From Palaemon carinicauda (Eukaryota; Arthropoda; Malacostraca; Decapoda; Palaemonidae): a stretch of DNA of 64,000 bases. A model generated the notes under the pieces. It was not told where the DNA came from, made no database searches, and saw only the letters and a program-made list of their open reading frames with translations. Positions within the stretch are counted from its first letter, which is position 1. Each line of letters opens with the position of its first letter. Shown here piece after piece: positions 1 through 11,989 of the stretch. Position numbers and translations under genes: made by a program. The DNA is taken from contig NC_090739.1 of assembly GCF_036898095.1 (NCBI RefSeq), positions 63,451,130 through 63,515,129 on the forward strand, written 5' to 3'.

Positions 1-684
1 CTCGAACCTCTGCAGGTAAACCATGCTTCCTTGTGTTCCGAGTATTGAGTCAATACTGTCGCGTCCCCCATTCCCTGACGAGGTGGTATTGGGAACGTCC
101 TAACCCAGAGTTCCTTCTGGAACTCCAGGTCAACTGCCTAGGACGGGTCACACTTCTTCCTTCACACACAAGCTTACGTAGGCCACATGGTTCCTTGCGG
201 AGCAAGGAACTTGTGAGGTGCAGGGACTCCTTTTCTCGAGTGCGACTCACTCGGATTCTGAGTCCCCGGGTAAAGCCAAAGCCAGTATGGCTGGGGACTT
301 TCCACCCTTCCTAAGGGATAAGTCACCCTTTGTAAATAGCGTGGTTTGTATTTCGGTTACGGAACAAATGACAAATTCGAAGATAATTTGTATTTTTCCT
401 AACCATACAAACCTTAGCTATTTACACATACTTGCCCGCCAGCCCTGTCCCCCAAGACAAGTCCTACCTCTAAGTGAAAGTGAGTATTCACCTGTGTGTG
501 AGGGGGAGGAGGGAGAGCTACCACTCCCCTACCCCCCCCCCCCGCTAACTAGCGCGGGGGTAATACACCCTCGTTAAATTCTAATGGCTCGCCATTTCAG
601 CTACGCTAAAAGTAATACCCTTTGTAAATAGCTAAGGTTTGTATGGTTAGGAAAAATACAAATTATCTTCGAATTTGTCATGTT
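1..684 (+). mobile_element. DIRS lineage B, right end (ICR plus right ITR), body outside the window
   Basis: This segment aligns with 43205-43913, the right end of copy B5, including the blocks GGTAAACCATGCT, GAGGTGGTATTGGGAA and CCCGGGTAAAGCCAAA. Bases about 335-430 form the internal complementary region: one half pairs with B-type left ends, the other with 622-681 of this copy. The ITR ends at TTTGTCAT followed by GTT (682-684). Sequence after it is the gag region of another B element, so this copy appears inserted into the next one. Confidence 0.75.
368..681. repeat. Inverted repeat: ICR right half versus right ITR of lineage B
   Basis: Bases 368-425 and 622-681 are near-perfect inverse complements about 58 bp long. 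The loop is about 195 bp and holds a poly-C tract at 530-544. Alone it would look like a MITE, but the same arrangement at 43591-43910 lies inside a full B element, so it is a DIRS terminus. Confidence 0.85.
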
Positions 685-3170
685 ACGCGCCAGGATTCCC
701 CTGCGTGCCCACAACCTTCGGGGCACCCTCGCCCATCGGCAGTTCCTGCGTTAGCGCGCCCGCGCCCACCTGCGCACACGCGCTCTCCTGCGCACAAGCG
801 CCCGGCAGTTCCTGACCATCTCGCTGTCCAAGAGGCACCTAAGTTAGCGCACAGGCGCTCACAGGTGCCTCTAGACCCCCAGCACTTTTATACTACCAAG
901 AGTGATGCGCGCCAACCTGGCGCAGTTCCTGTTATAGCGCACGCGCTCGCCAACGCGTCAGCGCGCTTCTACATCTCAGCGCGCAGTCCAGGAGGTTCCT
1001 AAGCTAGCGCACGGGCACTCACAGGTTCCCCTGGACTCACTTCCAGCTGCGCGCGATATACCAACTGAGCGCAATGTTCCAGTATCGCGCGATGCGCGCC
1101 CAACCCAACAGCGCACACCCACGCGTTCAGTTCCTGCTGCGCGCCCATCGCAACAGCGCACACCTGTGCGCCCGCATCCTGATGCGCGCCCACGATCTCC
1201 TGCGCACCCGGCCATCTCACGATCACCTAAGGCACCTGCGCAACCTGTTCGCCCGGCTATCTTACGATCGCCTAAGGCAGCTGCGCAACCTGCGCACCGT
1301 TCGCCTGCGCGTCAGCGCACCAACTCACCCTCGCGCTATCACCAGACTGCGCAATCGCGCCCACGCCTTGCCGTGTCAGACACTGCACAATTGCGCCCAT
1401 CAGTAGTACATCAATCTACTGCGCGCCCTCGCATCCAGCCTTCATCCCCGCCTTGTATGCCAGCTCCTGCGCGCCACACGCCCTCGCCGTCTCCTACGTG
1501 CGCCCGTGCCGTCTCCTGCGCGCCCACGCCCTCAGCCTCGCCCGCTCACGTGCGCGAATAACCTGCCGCGCACGATTCCTTCACGCGCGACCCAGAACAG
1601 GGCTCATCACGCGATCACCAGCGTGATCGGCGCCCCGATCGCCAACGCGATCACGCTCGAGTTCCAACAGGGCTACAGGCAGACAGGTCATCATCGCATT
1701 CCCCTCCCCGCAAGCGCAGAACAGCGCGCTCGCTGGAGGAAGGGAGGTTTCCAGACAGGTCTAAGGACTCTTCTTTTTCTTCTATTGCAGCTTCTCAACA
1801 GGCGAACCCCCATGTGTCGACTCCTTCAAGGGATCGAACGACCCCCTTCCCGCCAGAGGGAGTATCTGACAGCGCGACTCAGTCAGCAGCCCTGGTTTGG
1901 CACCATTGTCAGAGCGCTTATGCAGGCAATGAAGCCTGTGCTCTCTGACTTGGGCCACAAATCAGTGGCAGCTTCCTCCCCCCTGAAGAGGAAGAGAGGA
2001 GTCCCCTCCGTGGTAACTTCTCCAAGGACTATCCTGTCTCCTTGCAAGTCCTTACGTAAGGCACCTCCCCCTCCTCAGACTTTCTCTCCCTCCCCTGCGG
2101 ATGAATATTACCCATCCTCAGGAGAGTCCGAAGAGCCGGTCCATTCCCCCATCGCACCAATGGGGGAAACTCTGCCTCGCCCTGAGAAGTCTTCTCGTAC
2201 AGAGGTGGGAAAGCCTTACATCCATCATTGCTGGAGCCCTGTATCCCTCCTAGGAGGGAACCGAAGGACTCGAAGACTGTTCCCAAGTCTTCCGCAAGGA
2301 CCAGACAGGAACCAGATAGACCTTTGGAGAACGTCCGCGAGTCTCCCCAGGAAGAGCCTCTGGGGACGGGAGACTTCGCTGCCAGTCCGTCAGGAGGAGA
2401 GCATCAAGAGTCAGAACATGCGTTCTGGCAAGTCCTGACCCTCATGAGGAACCTCAATGGGATCCCAGACCCAGAGATTCCTCCTCGTGAGGGAAAGGAT
2501 ACGGTCCTGGACCGAATCTACGGCACCCAGAAACCCTCTAGGGCCAGTGCAGCTTTGCCCTGGTCACAGGGGATGAAGAGTGCCAGAGACAAGGTCGAAG
2601 GCCAGCTTTCTGAGCTAGCCTCCTCCAATAGATCCAGCGCCGGTAACAAGCTCCTCCCTCCTCCTCGAGTACATCAGAGGAGGTACTTTGAGATCCTAGA
2701 GGAGTCTTGTTTGGGTCTTCCAGTCCTATTCTGCAACTGAGATCCTGAGCCTGGAGAAGGTTGCGAAGTGTGCCATGCAGGCAACTACGTGGCTTGACAT
2801 TTGGCTGGGGTCTCTGGGCATCCTGGTACGTTCCGAGGATCTGTCCAAAGAAAGGACCAGGAAGGCTCTGGAGACATTCTTACTCTCAGGCACTCGGACC
2901 ATTGAGTTTCTGGCCCACCAAGTCTCGAGCTTGTGGGCCAACACGATTCTCAAGCGTCGGGACGCAGTGGCTGAGAGGTTTCACCAGAAGGTCCCCAGTT
3001 CCGATGTTAGCAGGCTCAGACACACTTCCGTTCTCGGTAAGAGCTTGTTTGAGCCAAAGGACGTGGAGCTAGCCGCTGAGAGGTGGAGAAAGTCCAATCA
3101 GGACTCCCTCATCCACAAGGCCCTGACATCGAGGCCTTACAAACCTCCAGCAGCCCCGTCCAGCTAAGGA
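685..3170 (+). pseudogene. DIRS lineage B gag-like ORF1, first copy (degenerate)
   Basis: Bases 690-1560 are a GC-rich, low-complexity stretch of short repeats coding Ser-Pro-Ala-Arg/His-type units, like 38740-39420 in copy B5. The conserved gag core follows at about 2390-3167: SEHAFWQVL, then (frame changed near 2700) CAMQATTWLDIWLGSLGILV, FLLSGTRTIEFLAHQVSSLW and ERWRKSNQDSLIHKALTSRP. The last motif recurs in the second copy at 5840-5900. No enzymatic domain is visible. The likely role is the structural/RNA-binding protein of the element. At least one frameshift makes it non-functional. Confidence 0.6.
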
Positions 3171-3189
3171 CACAAAGAAGACAACGGCA

Positions 3190-6084
3190 GCGAAGCCATC
3201 TCCTCGACCTTTGGGACACTCTTCTCGGAAGATCATCTGGATCGTTTGTCATCACAATTTGAACGCTCTTCTTCTGGAAGGCGTTCTTGCTGTAGAGCTT
3301 AACGCTCACGAGTCCTTTGGTCTCAACGCTTTCCTCAGAGGCGTTCTTCTTCACGAGGAGAAGTCTCGTGATTGCGCTCTGCATGATCATGAGCATCCCA
3401 GTCTAGACCCAGGTCTAGACGCTTGCGTTCTAGATCACGAGGACGAAGCTCCTGTTCATGAGGGCGGCGTTCACGCTCGCTGGGGCACTATTCACGAGAA
3501 TGACATTCACGTTCGCGAGATTTTGCATTCACGACGCTCATGCCGTTCTCAAACGAGAGCTAGACACTCCCGTTCATGAACAGCTTGTTCACGATCAAGG
3601 TCTAGACGTTCCTCGTCTAGAGTTAGAGGCAAGCGTTCGCGCAGTCTATCAGCGCGTAGTCCCTCAACCCGCCTTTCCCCTAAACGACCTCGGACCGAAC
3701 TTGATCGTGAGACTGACCGCCCCTGAGACAGGCGTCCAGCTAAACCCCCAGTGCCTTCTACCGCCTGAGTTGTTTTGGCAAAGCGTTCACCTTTACGACG
3801 CTCGGAAATGCGTCCCGATGGGACCCGTTCTCCAATGCTTAGGGTTGCCCCTACTCAGAGGCCCTCTCTACCGACTTCATCGGGTGTAGGTGCTTCTTTG
3901 CTGCAGCAGGAATGTGTTAGGCCTTCTACTTCCACTTCCTAGTTGCAAGCATTTCTGCTCATAAATCGCACCTGTTGTCGCACGAAATGCGCGATTTTGT
4001 GCGCAAGTCAGCGATTTCTGTGAACAATTCACGAGCAGATGTTTCGGAACCGCGAGCAAGTGCGGGACCAACACCTTCGGCTTCTACCACCTCCAGTGGA
4101 AGCCAATACCCTTTCCAGAAGGTTTTAAGGAGCCTCCTAATAGGTTCCCTAATTTCCCTATTAACCCGGATCGTCCTTCTCGGCCGTCGAAAAACATGTT
4201 CCTCTCGCTGAGACACTCCCCTGCGTCGACGCAGGCTCCTTCTAGAGCTCCCCCTATGGGACGTTCTCCTCCAGGACCTTCAAGGGAAGCCCATGGCTTG
4301 CTTAGAGGTTCTGAGCTTCCTGCATGGGTGAGCACCTTCCTCTCCACCCTGCAGAAGTCTCTGAGTGTGGCTCCTCCACTGCCACAACCTCCGACTGCTC
4401 CAGTTAGAGCTACCCCAGGATTCCTTTGGAGTTATCTTCAAGTTCGCCTCTTGGGAGTCTAGACCATAGAAGGAGACCAGTGTCAGACAAGGCACGGAGA
4501 TCACCTTCATCTCGATCTCATGCAAGGGCCCTCCTTCTTCTGACTCTTACATTGGCCAACCTGCCTTTTACTCTGGTTAAGGCAAGGGAAACCATGACTA
4601 AGAGACAGAAGAGAAGGATGAGAGGCGTAACACCACCTCAAGCCGACATCATCCACCCTAGGACGAGTAGGGACATAGGCTCGCCCAGGGAGATAGCTGT
4701 CCATCCCTTCAACCCTCAAGAAATTGAGGTAGTGCCTTCTGACCAGCGTCCAATTTTTTTTATGTCCTCCGTAGGAAGAGCCTTCAGCTCCCACTGCCAA
4801 AGCTTAGGCTGCTGTTGCCTCGAAGCCCTTGCAAGTTCCCCCTCCAAAGACCGCAGAGGAACTTTTTGTGCGAAGGGAGTCGAAAGACACCAAGACGAAA
4901 CCCAAGAACGCTGCGGCAAGGCAAGTTCCTTTGGGTGAGGCACAGAGAAGGTCTCCTGTGGCGGGTCCCTCTTTTGACACCGTTGACAACCCTGACCCAC
5001 CCCAGGCTCTGGATGTGAGCCTGGAGGTGGACAACCCCTTGGATACTGATGATGAAAGTTTTCCAAAGGCAGCTAGTCTGAACTTTCACTCTGAACAAGA
5101 GAGGCGTGAGTCGGAGCACACCTTTGGCAGGTCCTCTCTTGTATGAGGGCCATTAATATGCTGTGTACTCCTGGTACCACCACCCAGGAGGGTAAGGACA
5201 TGGTTCTTGACGAAATATTCGAGACCCAGAAGCCTCTCAGAACTAGTGCAGCTTTGACCTGGTCTATAAAGAGGCCACCAAAAGGAAAGCTATCGCTCAG
5301 ATAGCCAGAACTTCTAGTTCCTTGAGGGCAGGTTCTTCCTCTCGATCTTTACCACTTCCTTTTGTCTTACAAAGGAAGTACCATGAGATCAAAGGGGAAC
5401 TTCATTCCACCATGACCCTCGACCCTTCAGTAGAGTCTCTAATGAAGGATCTTCTGGCTCAAACTCTCTCATCTTTGAGGGCCTCCCTCTTGGCAATTGA
5501 GCTCCTTAACATCGAGAGAGACGCGAAGTACGCCATGCAGGCGGCTTCGTGGCTTGACCTATGGCTAGAATCCTTGGGCTTCATGGTCCGCTCCCACAAT
5601 CTTTCGAAGGAGTCGACCAGGAAGACTTTCGAGTCTTTCCTGTTGTCTGGTAGCCGAACTCTTTGAGTTCCTATTGCACCACGTCGTCAATTTGTGGGCG
5701 AATGCTATACTCAAGAAAAGGGATACTGTCATTGGGAAATTCCACAAGTAAGTGCCGAAGGTAGAAGTCTCCCGGTTGAGGAATTCCACCCTTGAGGGTT
5801 CTCCTCTCTTCGTTCCAGAGGAGATAGAGAGGGCTGCTGAACGATGGAGGAAATCGTCCAACGATTCTCTCTTCCATAGGGCCATGACATCAAGGCCCTA
5901 TGGTAGACCTTCCCAATCTTCTTGCAGTCAGCAATCACCTTCTTCTCAACCTTCAACTCCTAGGTCCTCAGGTCCTACAAAGGTGTCTGAATGGCCCTTT
6001 CAGTCCAAAGGCCAGAAAGGGAACAAGTCCTTCAGAGGTAAGAAGGGAGGAAAGAGAAGTGTCCGAGGTGGTCACTCCCACTAG
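3190..6084 (+). pseudogene. DIRS lineage B gag-like ORF1, second copy (degenerate)
   Basis: This is a second, diverged ORF1 directly after the first. Bases 3190-3700 are a decayed repeat-rich (SR-like) stretch and 3960-4940 contain short open pieces. The core is 5100-6084: RRESEHTFG, then LLNIERDAKYAMQAASWLDL and FLLSGSRTL (frameshift), then LWANAILKKRD, IERAAERWRKSSNDSLFHRA and a C-terminal basic region (QKGNKSFRGKKGGKRSVRGG) that may bind nucleic acid. Stops and frameshifts occur throughout. Two ORF1 cores in a row mean either a tandem partial duplication or one B element inserted in another. Confidence 0.6.
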
Positions 6085-6114
6085 AAATGGCATTCCTCTT
6101 CACCTATCACCTGT

Positions 6115-6840
6115 GGCAGGATGCCTGCAGCACCTCTGGCAGAGGTGGCAGTTTCACAGGGCAGATCCCTGGATGGTCGAAGTTATCACTCTAGGGTATT
6201 GCGTCCCGTTCATTCAATCTCTCCCTCCTCTGACTCGGGATCCAGTGCATCTAAGCTTCTATGTGAAGGGATCCGCAAAGGAGCTATCCCTCAGGGCTGA
6301 AGTCCAGACCATGCTGCATAAGGCACTCTCCAAGAGGTTGCAGAGGGGTCCCCAGGCTTCTACAGTTGAATTTTTATGGTGAAAAAGGCTACTGGAGGCT
6401 GGAGACCAGTCATCAATCTCTCCCCTGTGAACAATTTTGTGCAACAGACTCGATTCAGAATACGGTAGACAGGGTCATTCAGGCGATTTGACCAAAGGAC
6501 TTCATGTGCACATTGGATCTAAATGACGCATACTTCCAGATCCCAATCCATCCATCTTCAAGGAAGTATTTTAGGTTCATACACGAGAACAAGATATACC
6601 AGTTCAAGGTTCTATGCTTCGGTCTCACGACAGCTCCTCAGGTACATACCAGAGTGTTCCCCTAGTGTCATCTTGGGCTCACAGGAACGGCATTTGTCTC
6701 AGATATCTGGACAACTGGCTAATCCTGACAGACTCGGAGACGACTCGTTTTCCGGCCAACTTTGAACCTAGTCTCCTATCTAGGTCCCTTGCCGTCCTGC
6801 TTAATTGGGTCTAGAGGTCAGGAAGCCACTCCCACCTCCT
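6115..6840 (+). pseudogene. DIRS lineage B reverse transcriptase fragment
   Basis: A DIRS-type RT is recognisable at 6508-6640 (CTLDLNDAYFQIPIHPSSRK, then YQFKVLCFGLTTAPQV), followed by RYLDNWLI near 6700. The active-site YLDD has become YLDN, losing a metal-binding aspartate. Stops lie upstream at about 6380-6500. The RNase H, methyltransferase-like and recombinase parts are missing. The remnant ends at 6840-6870, where stacked terminal sequences begin. Confidence 0.75.
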
Positions 6841-6869
6841 AAAGTGTAAGTCTCCTTAGAAAGTAAGTC

Positions 6870-7230
6870 TCCGTGTTGGAACAAATCACAAATTCTAAGT
6901 AATTTGTATTTTTCCTAACATACTTACCGAGAACTACTTTCGTCTAATGGCCCTCCCTTCCTTCCCCGAGTGCCTTACTGACCCTTGGGTAATTAAGCAT
7001 CCAAGAACTTACTGAGGGTCGAGACCCAAACTTGCACGCGGCCTGACTCAGGATTAGCCTCAGGGCACGTATCCTTCCGCCTGAGGTAGTCCTCACAGAA
7101 AACGGAAGTAGGGTAAACTACACAAAACTCTGGTCGGATGAGAGGCGATTCCAGGTACTCCTAAGAAAGTAGTTCTCGGTAAGTATGTTAGGAAAAATAC
7201 AAATTACTTAGAATTTGTGATTTTTCCCTA
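6870..7230 (+). mobile_element. DIRS right-end (ICR + ITR), subtype X
   Basis: Bases about 6884-6955 (ACAAATCACAAATTCTAAGT, then CATACTTACCGAGAACTAC) are the inverse complement of 7160-7225. The roughly 200-bp loop contains a CCTCCCTTCCTTCCCC tract also seen at A-type right ends. The same right half recurs at about 37040-37175 inside copy A3. Confidence 0.7.
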
Positions 7231-7476
7231 ACATCATCTGTCCCCCAGAAGTCCTACCTGCAATCAAAAGTGACATACTTCACAGATGTGAGAGTATATA
7301 TAGAGGTACCCAGCCACACCCAGCCTACCCACTCAAGCAGTTAGGCAGGGTTGCCACCTCGCACTTCAAGTCTAATGGCTACCTTCCAGCTTCGCCGAAA
7401 GATAATCCCAATAAATAACTCCAGGTTTGTATTAGTTAAGGAAAAATACAAATTATCTCTGAATTTGTCATACCGT
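7231..7476 (+). mobile_element. DIRS lineage B right ITR, second in stack
   Basis: It aligns with the segment after the ICR in B5 (43670-43910): AAGTCCTACCT, TCACAGATGTGAG, TAATGGCTACCTTCCAGCTTCG and a terminus AATTTGTCAT. Only the right ITR side is present, because the left side is cut by the X-type end. Confidence 0.65.
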
Positions 7477-7559
7477 ATACAAGTGATAGGAAGTGGAATG
7501 GCATTAACACCCTTGATCTTTATAGAGACTTAGGGTTAAACATCCCTAGATTTTAAACC

Positions 7560-7932
7560 AGCCAGTTTGGTTATAGAAACTTCTCCCTCCTAAGAATAGG
7601 TCTCATATTGAAGGATGAAGGTTTGTATATGTGTAGGAACAAATCACAAATTTTAAAATTAATTTGTATTTTTTCTAGTGATACAAACTGGACTCCTTTA
7701 AGTCCTAGTTCCTATCTCATCTAGGTGAAGGTCATAGTGGCCTTTTAGTTAGCTGTCAGAGAGTGGGGTGGGGTTTCCCCAGCTACCTGCCAATAACTAC
7801 CAAGACCTCGTCTTAAATTTTAATAGCCGAGTTTCCAGCTTTGCTGAAATCATACTCATATTAAAGGACTTAAATTTATATAATTAGAAAAAATACAAAT
7901 CACTTTTAAAATTTGTAATTTTTTTATTAGAT
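7560..7932 (+). mobile_element. DIRS right-end (ICR + ITR), third in stack
   Basis: Bases about 7636-7690 (AACAAATCACAAATTTTAAA and onward) are inversely complementary to 7875-7930. The loop contains TAATAGCCGAGTTTCCAGCTTTGCTGAAA, the B-type ITR motif. The element ends about 65 bp before SENP exon a. Left ends of the three stacked termini are not in the window or were lost. Confidence 0.65.
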
Positions 7933-7997
7933 ATGTAAAATTTACACATACACTAGTATCAAAGTGATGAGCTATGCAATTCTTTTTTTTCTTACAG

Positions 7998-8220
7998 AGT
8001 GATCTTCAATATTTGGGAACGTTTCCCAGAGGCCGAATCAAAGATGGTCCAACAAAACGGCCAGCCATATCGAGGACACAAATCGGTGTCTCGGGAATCA
8101 AGAGAGATACTAATAGTTTGGCTTCCATTGATGCTAATTTCCGTTTCAATCCGAGCCTCACATCCACAGTTACAAAGACTACCAAAGTTCCTTCTTCAAG
8201 ATCCTTACTCACTGATAAAT
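7998..8220 (+). CDS. SENP1: SENP exon a (N-terminal region)
   Basis: The exon follows a strong acceptor, a T-run ending in CTTACAG. It reads [13 protein letters not shown] and onward, rich in Ser, Thr and Arg, and ends AAA T before GTAATT. It has 223 nt, entry phase 0 and exit phase 1. The leftover T joins AT of the next exon to make Tyr, so the phases agree. It is assigned to the SENP gene by strand, phase and position, because N-termini of these proteases are poorly conserved. It starts only about 65 bp after a DIRS terminal sequence. A second open frame over the same bases is a shadow. Confidence 0.7.
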
Positions 8221-11200
8221 GTAATTATTGAATTTTGAGTTCATAGTATATTTCCTTCCCTCAAAATCTTCTTCAATCTTTTTATTTTATTTTTTTTTCC
8301 TCTGTTTGCCTTTGTCTGGTTTTCTATCATTTCTGTCTATCTTCTTGACAGTACTGTATCATCAAATCTAATACTGGTTTTTGTAATCGTAGAATACATG
8401 CTATTATAAATTAAAATTTCAACTGCCTTCCCTTACATTTTAACTTGATGTGTCATAGAAGTAAAGGATGGAGTGAAAATTAAAATGTCTCTTATTGAAA
8501 GTTACTGTAGAAAACTTTCCAGCACTCAAGTTTAAGTTCAATTAGGTACAGTACTGTAATTCGACAAAATATTTTTATTGTACTGTACAGGTATTTAGAG
8601 TTCATTGATTTGATTTTGTATAGTGCAGATGATTACAATCTTAAGTTTTCTCTCTCACCTTCCAGATTTATTAAAGCACACATCAATACCCAAAAGTTTT
8701 TCATCTCATCACAAGAAGTCAAATTTACTAAAGAGTCAGTCTTCTGTGAAAAGATTGTACGATGTAAAATATCCAGGTGTAGATGACAAGACGTTGTTGA
8801 AAGCATTCACAAAACTAACGGGGGAAAAGGAGATTTTGTACTCAAGAGGTAAGATTTTTTATTATATTCCTTTTTCTCCTCATTTGCATGATAGAATTGG
8901 AGCTTTGCTCTACTGTACTTAAAGGTGTTTTGATTGATAGTTTATTCTTCTCATGTATAACTGTCAGTTAAGTTTTCAGAAGGTTATTTCACAAATTCTT
9001 GTTAAGTCTTGGCCTGGTTAAACTATATTATGATAATGATAAAATTTGTTCCTACACAGATGTCATTTAAATGGGGTTACTTCTTGCAAAGCTAGTTACG
9101 GCCAGTTGAAGAATTATCAAGTGTCTGGTAGTCTGATATGGCTGCATCACCCTACCATTGTATTGGGTTGGTATAAAATTGCTCGTGGCTGATATCTTAC
9201 TCTTCTTCTGGCCGCTAAAGAGAAGGGACGTCTGTTACTAGCCTCCAGTTTTCTTACTTTGTTTAATTCCTGTCTCATTTTCTGTAACTGAATAAGTGCA
9301 AAATAATTGTGTTATGCTTACTTGTCCTGGTATTGATGGATAGCATTGTTGGACATTCATGAGCTTCCTTTATGTTGATCCTCATTCGTTGTGTCTTACA
9401 TGTCAAGGACATAGATGCTCATTGGAGTCCCCTTGTGTTGTGTATAGGGAGTGGTTATCCTCCAAATGGGAGAAGTTCCATGGCCAGTGAAAGAAGCCGA
9501 ACACAATCGCTCTCTTTCGATTGCTTCGGCTTCGAAGGAGAGCAAGAAGTTTAGGTCTCCTGTTTCTATCCCAGATGTTCCCCTGTCTGAGTCTTATATT
9601 ATTGGATCTTACCCAGGACACGGTATTGGAGAATGGTGACCAAGTGTTTATCAAGGAATTCGACAACATAGTTCTTACTGCCCTCCAACATGAGGCCAAG
9701 AATTCTACCTTCGTTGCTGATCCTTCAGGCTTCACTTCAGCTGTCAAGCTTGCCCCGGCTGATGCTCACTAGTTACTAGCTGAGATCTCTCATCCTGGTC
9801 GTTCACCATCTCCCCCTACAAGTATACTTTAGCACATATGAGCAGCTCCTCATCCCTGACTTAGATTGTCAGAGTGATATTTTCATTCTAGAAATTTTCT
9901 CCTGTGGTATGGATAATCCTGAGCGCACACACCCCACTATCTTGCTGTTGGACTTCAACCATTTCTGTACTCGCTTGAAATTCTTCCTATCTGTTGTTAG
10001 GAACATACTTTTCTCCTCGATGTACGGCAAAGTCTGTAGTGCCTCTTAACCCTCAAGGACCGTTGGTGTAACTTCTGCAGATAAAAAAGTTAAGAATACC
10101 TTTTCTACTAATGGGTCGTCGTCTCAGGCACACAAAGATTAATATATTGTATCATGTTTGGAACCACTAAGCAAGAGTTAATTCATGCTCAGCCAGAGAG
10201 CATCCACAGTCCTACAAACTCTCTTTGGGTCCGCCTCTCCTACAAGTCAACCGAAAGCAACCCAGTGTTCTGTTCTTTGGTTGAACAGGCTGCTTACAGT
10301 GTGCACCCCCAACTGTTTGCCCAGTAGATCATAACTCTGAAAGTACTGTACTTCACCCTCACCACAAAGGATTTTTAAACAAAGAGATGTAGTCATGAGT
10401 AAATTCAAGCGTTATATGGCAAATAGGACTCGCTAGCTCTACGCAATATGTCCGTTACTCAACACCTGACCTTGTTCTGCGTGTGGAAATAAATGGAGAA
10501 GGATAGCCAGGCTACCTTCAGAATAGCAGCTTCATCATGTTTTTCCACTTCCCCTTCCAGCTAAGCCTCATGCTTCCCCCACCAAAGCAGACACCTCAGC
10601 GTCATCTTCTACCTGAAAAAACCTTCTTCAGGATAAGAGACAAGGAGAAACATTGCATTACTTTCGTTGCGGGGTAACTCCTCCCGAAAGAGGCAAGGAC
10701 ATTGGCAGTGCTCATTAGAGACGAAAAATCCCAACTTACCACTTGGGGGAGGGATGATGCCTGCAAAGTCATTGGACAAGGTGCCAGTTCCGTGGGGCAG
10801 AACCCTGGTCAGTAGAAGTCCTTTGTTCAGTGATCACCTCCCATTATTATTATTATTTGCTAAGCTACAACCCTATTTGGAAAAGCAGGATGCCATAAGC
10901 CCAAGGGCTCCAATAGAGGAAAAAGCCCAATGAGGGAAGGAAATAAGGGAAAACTACAAGAAGATAAAAAACAGTAATAACATCGAAATAAATCTTTCAT
11001 ATGTAAACTATAAAAACTTGAAAAGAACAAGAGGTTAAAAACTTCAAAATAACAAGGAGGAAGAGAAACAAGATAGAAGTGTGCCAAGTGTACCCTCAAG
11101 CAAGAGATCTCTAACCCAAGACAGCGGAAGACCATGGTACAGAGTCTATGGCGCTACTGAAGACTAGAGAACAATGGTTTGATTTTGGAGTGTCCTCTTA

Positions 11201-11908
11201 GAAGAGCTTCTTACCATAGATAAAGAGTCTCTTCTACCCTTACCAAGGGGAAAGTAGCCACTGAATAATTACAGTGCAGTAGTTAAACTCTTGAGAGAAG
11301 AAGAATTGTTTGGTAATTTCAGTGTTATCAAGTGTATGAGGAAAGAGGAGAATGTGTAAAGAATAGGCCAGACTATTCTCTTTATGTGTAGGCAAAGATG
11401 AAATGACCCTTAATGAGAGAGTAGATCCAATGTAGTATTGTTTGGCCAGTCAAAGGACTCAATAACTCTAGAGGTAGTATCTCAACGGTGACTGGTGCCT
11501 TGGCCAACCTACTACTACGGACTGTCATCCTCCCCTGACTTCACTCCGATGAACCCATCATGGTATTTGAGGGGATCAAAGTAGGATCGTATCTTACAAA
11601 ATGACAGGAGGTTTGAGGCCTGTCATAGAATCTTTCCTACTTTAACTGGGTTACATGTGATAGTTATAAAGTTTGTCATGTATATTTGTATGTTTTTCAT
11701 GACTGCATTGTGCAGGGAGGGAAATGTCGGACTGCACACAGCAGTACTAACAGTAAATAGGCGAAACTTCAAATACAGGGGCTGAGTGTATATATGTTTA
11801 TTTATCCTTACTCATAAACAATAACTTATCAAAGGGCTCAGGTTTGTGAAAAATACAATTACTTTTGAAAGTTTGGGAGATTATATATATATATGAGAGA
11901 GACGAGAG

Positions 11909-11989
<81 letters not shown>

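Noticed and set aside
368..681. Stand-alone MITE with long TIRs
   Set aside because: The same hairpin occurs as the ICR/ITR of full DIRS element B5, so it is an element end. No target duplication was seen.
7340..7365. CAGGGTTGCCA motif like the hAT MITE end
   Set aside because: No inverse partner or target duplication nearby; single short match.
7999..8238. Alternative ORF starting MIFNIWERF over SENP exon a
   Set aside because: Shadow frame; the other frame gives Ser/Thr-rich text whose phase joins exon b correctly.
10860..11135. Minus-strand ORF rich in Leu, Phe and Cys resembling a membrane protein
   Set aside because: It lies wholly in the non-coding dispersed repeat and reads through simple AT-rich sequence.
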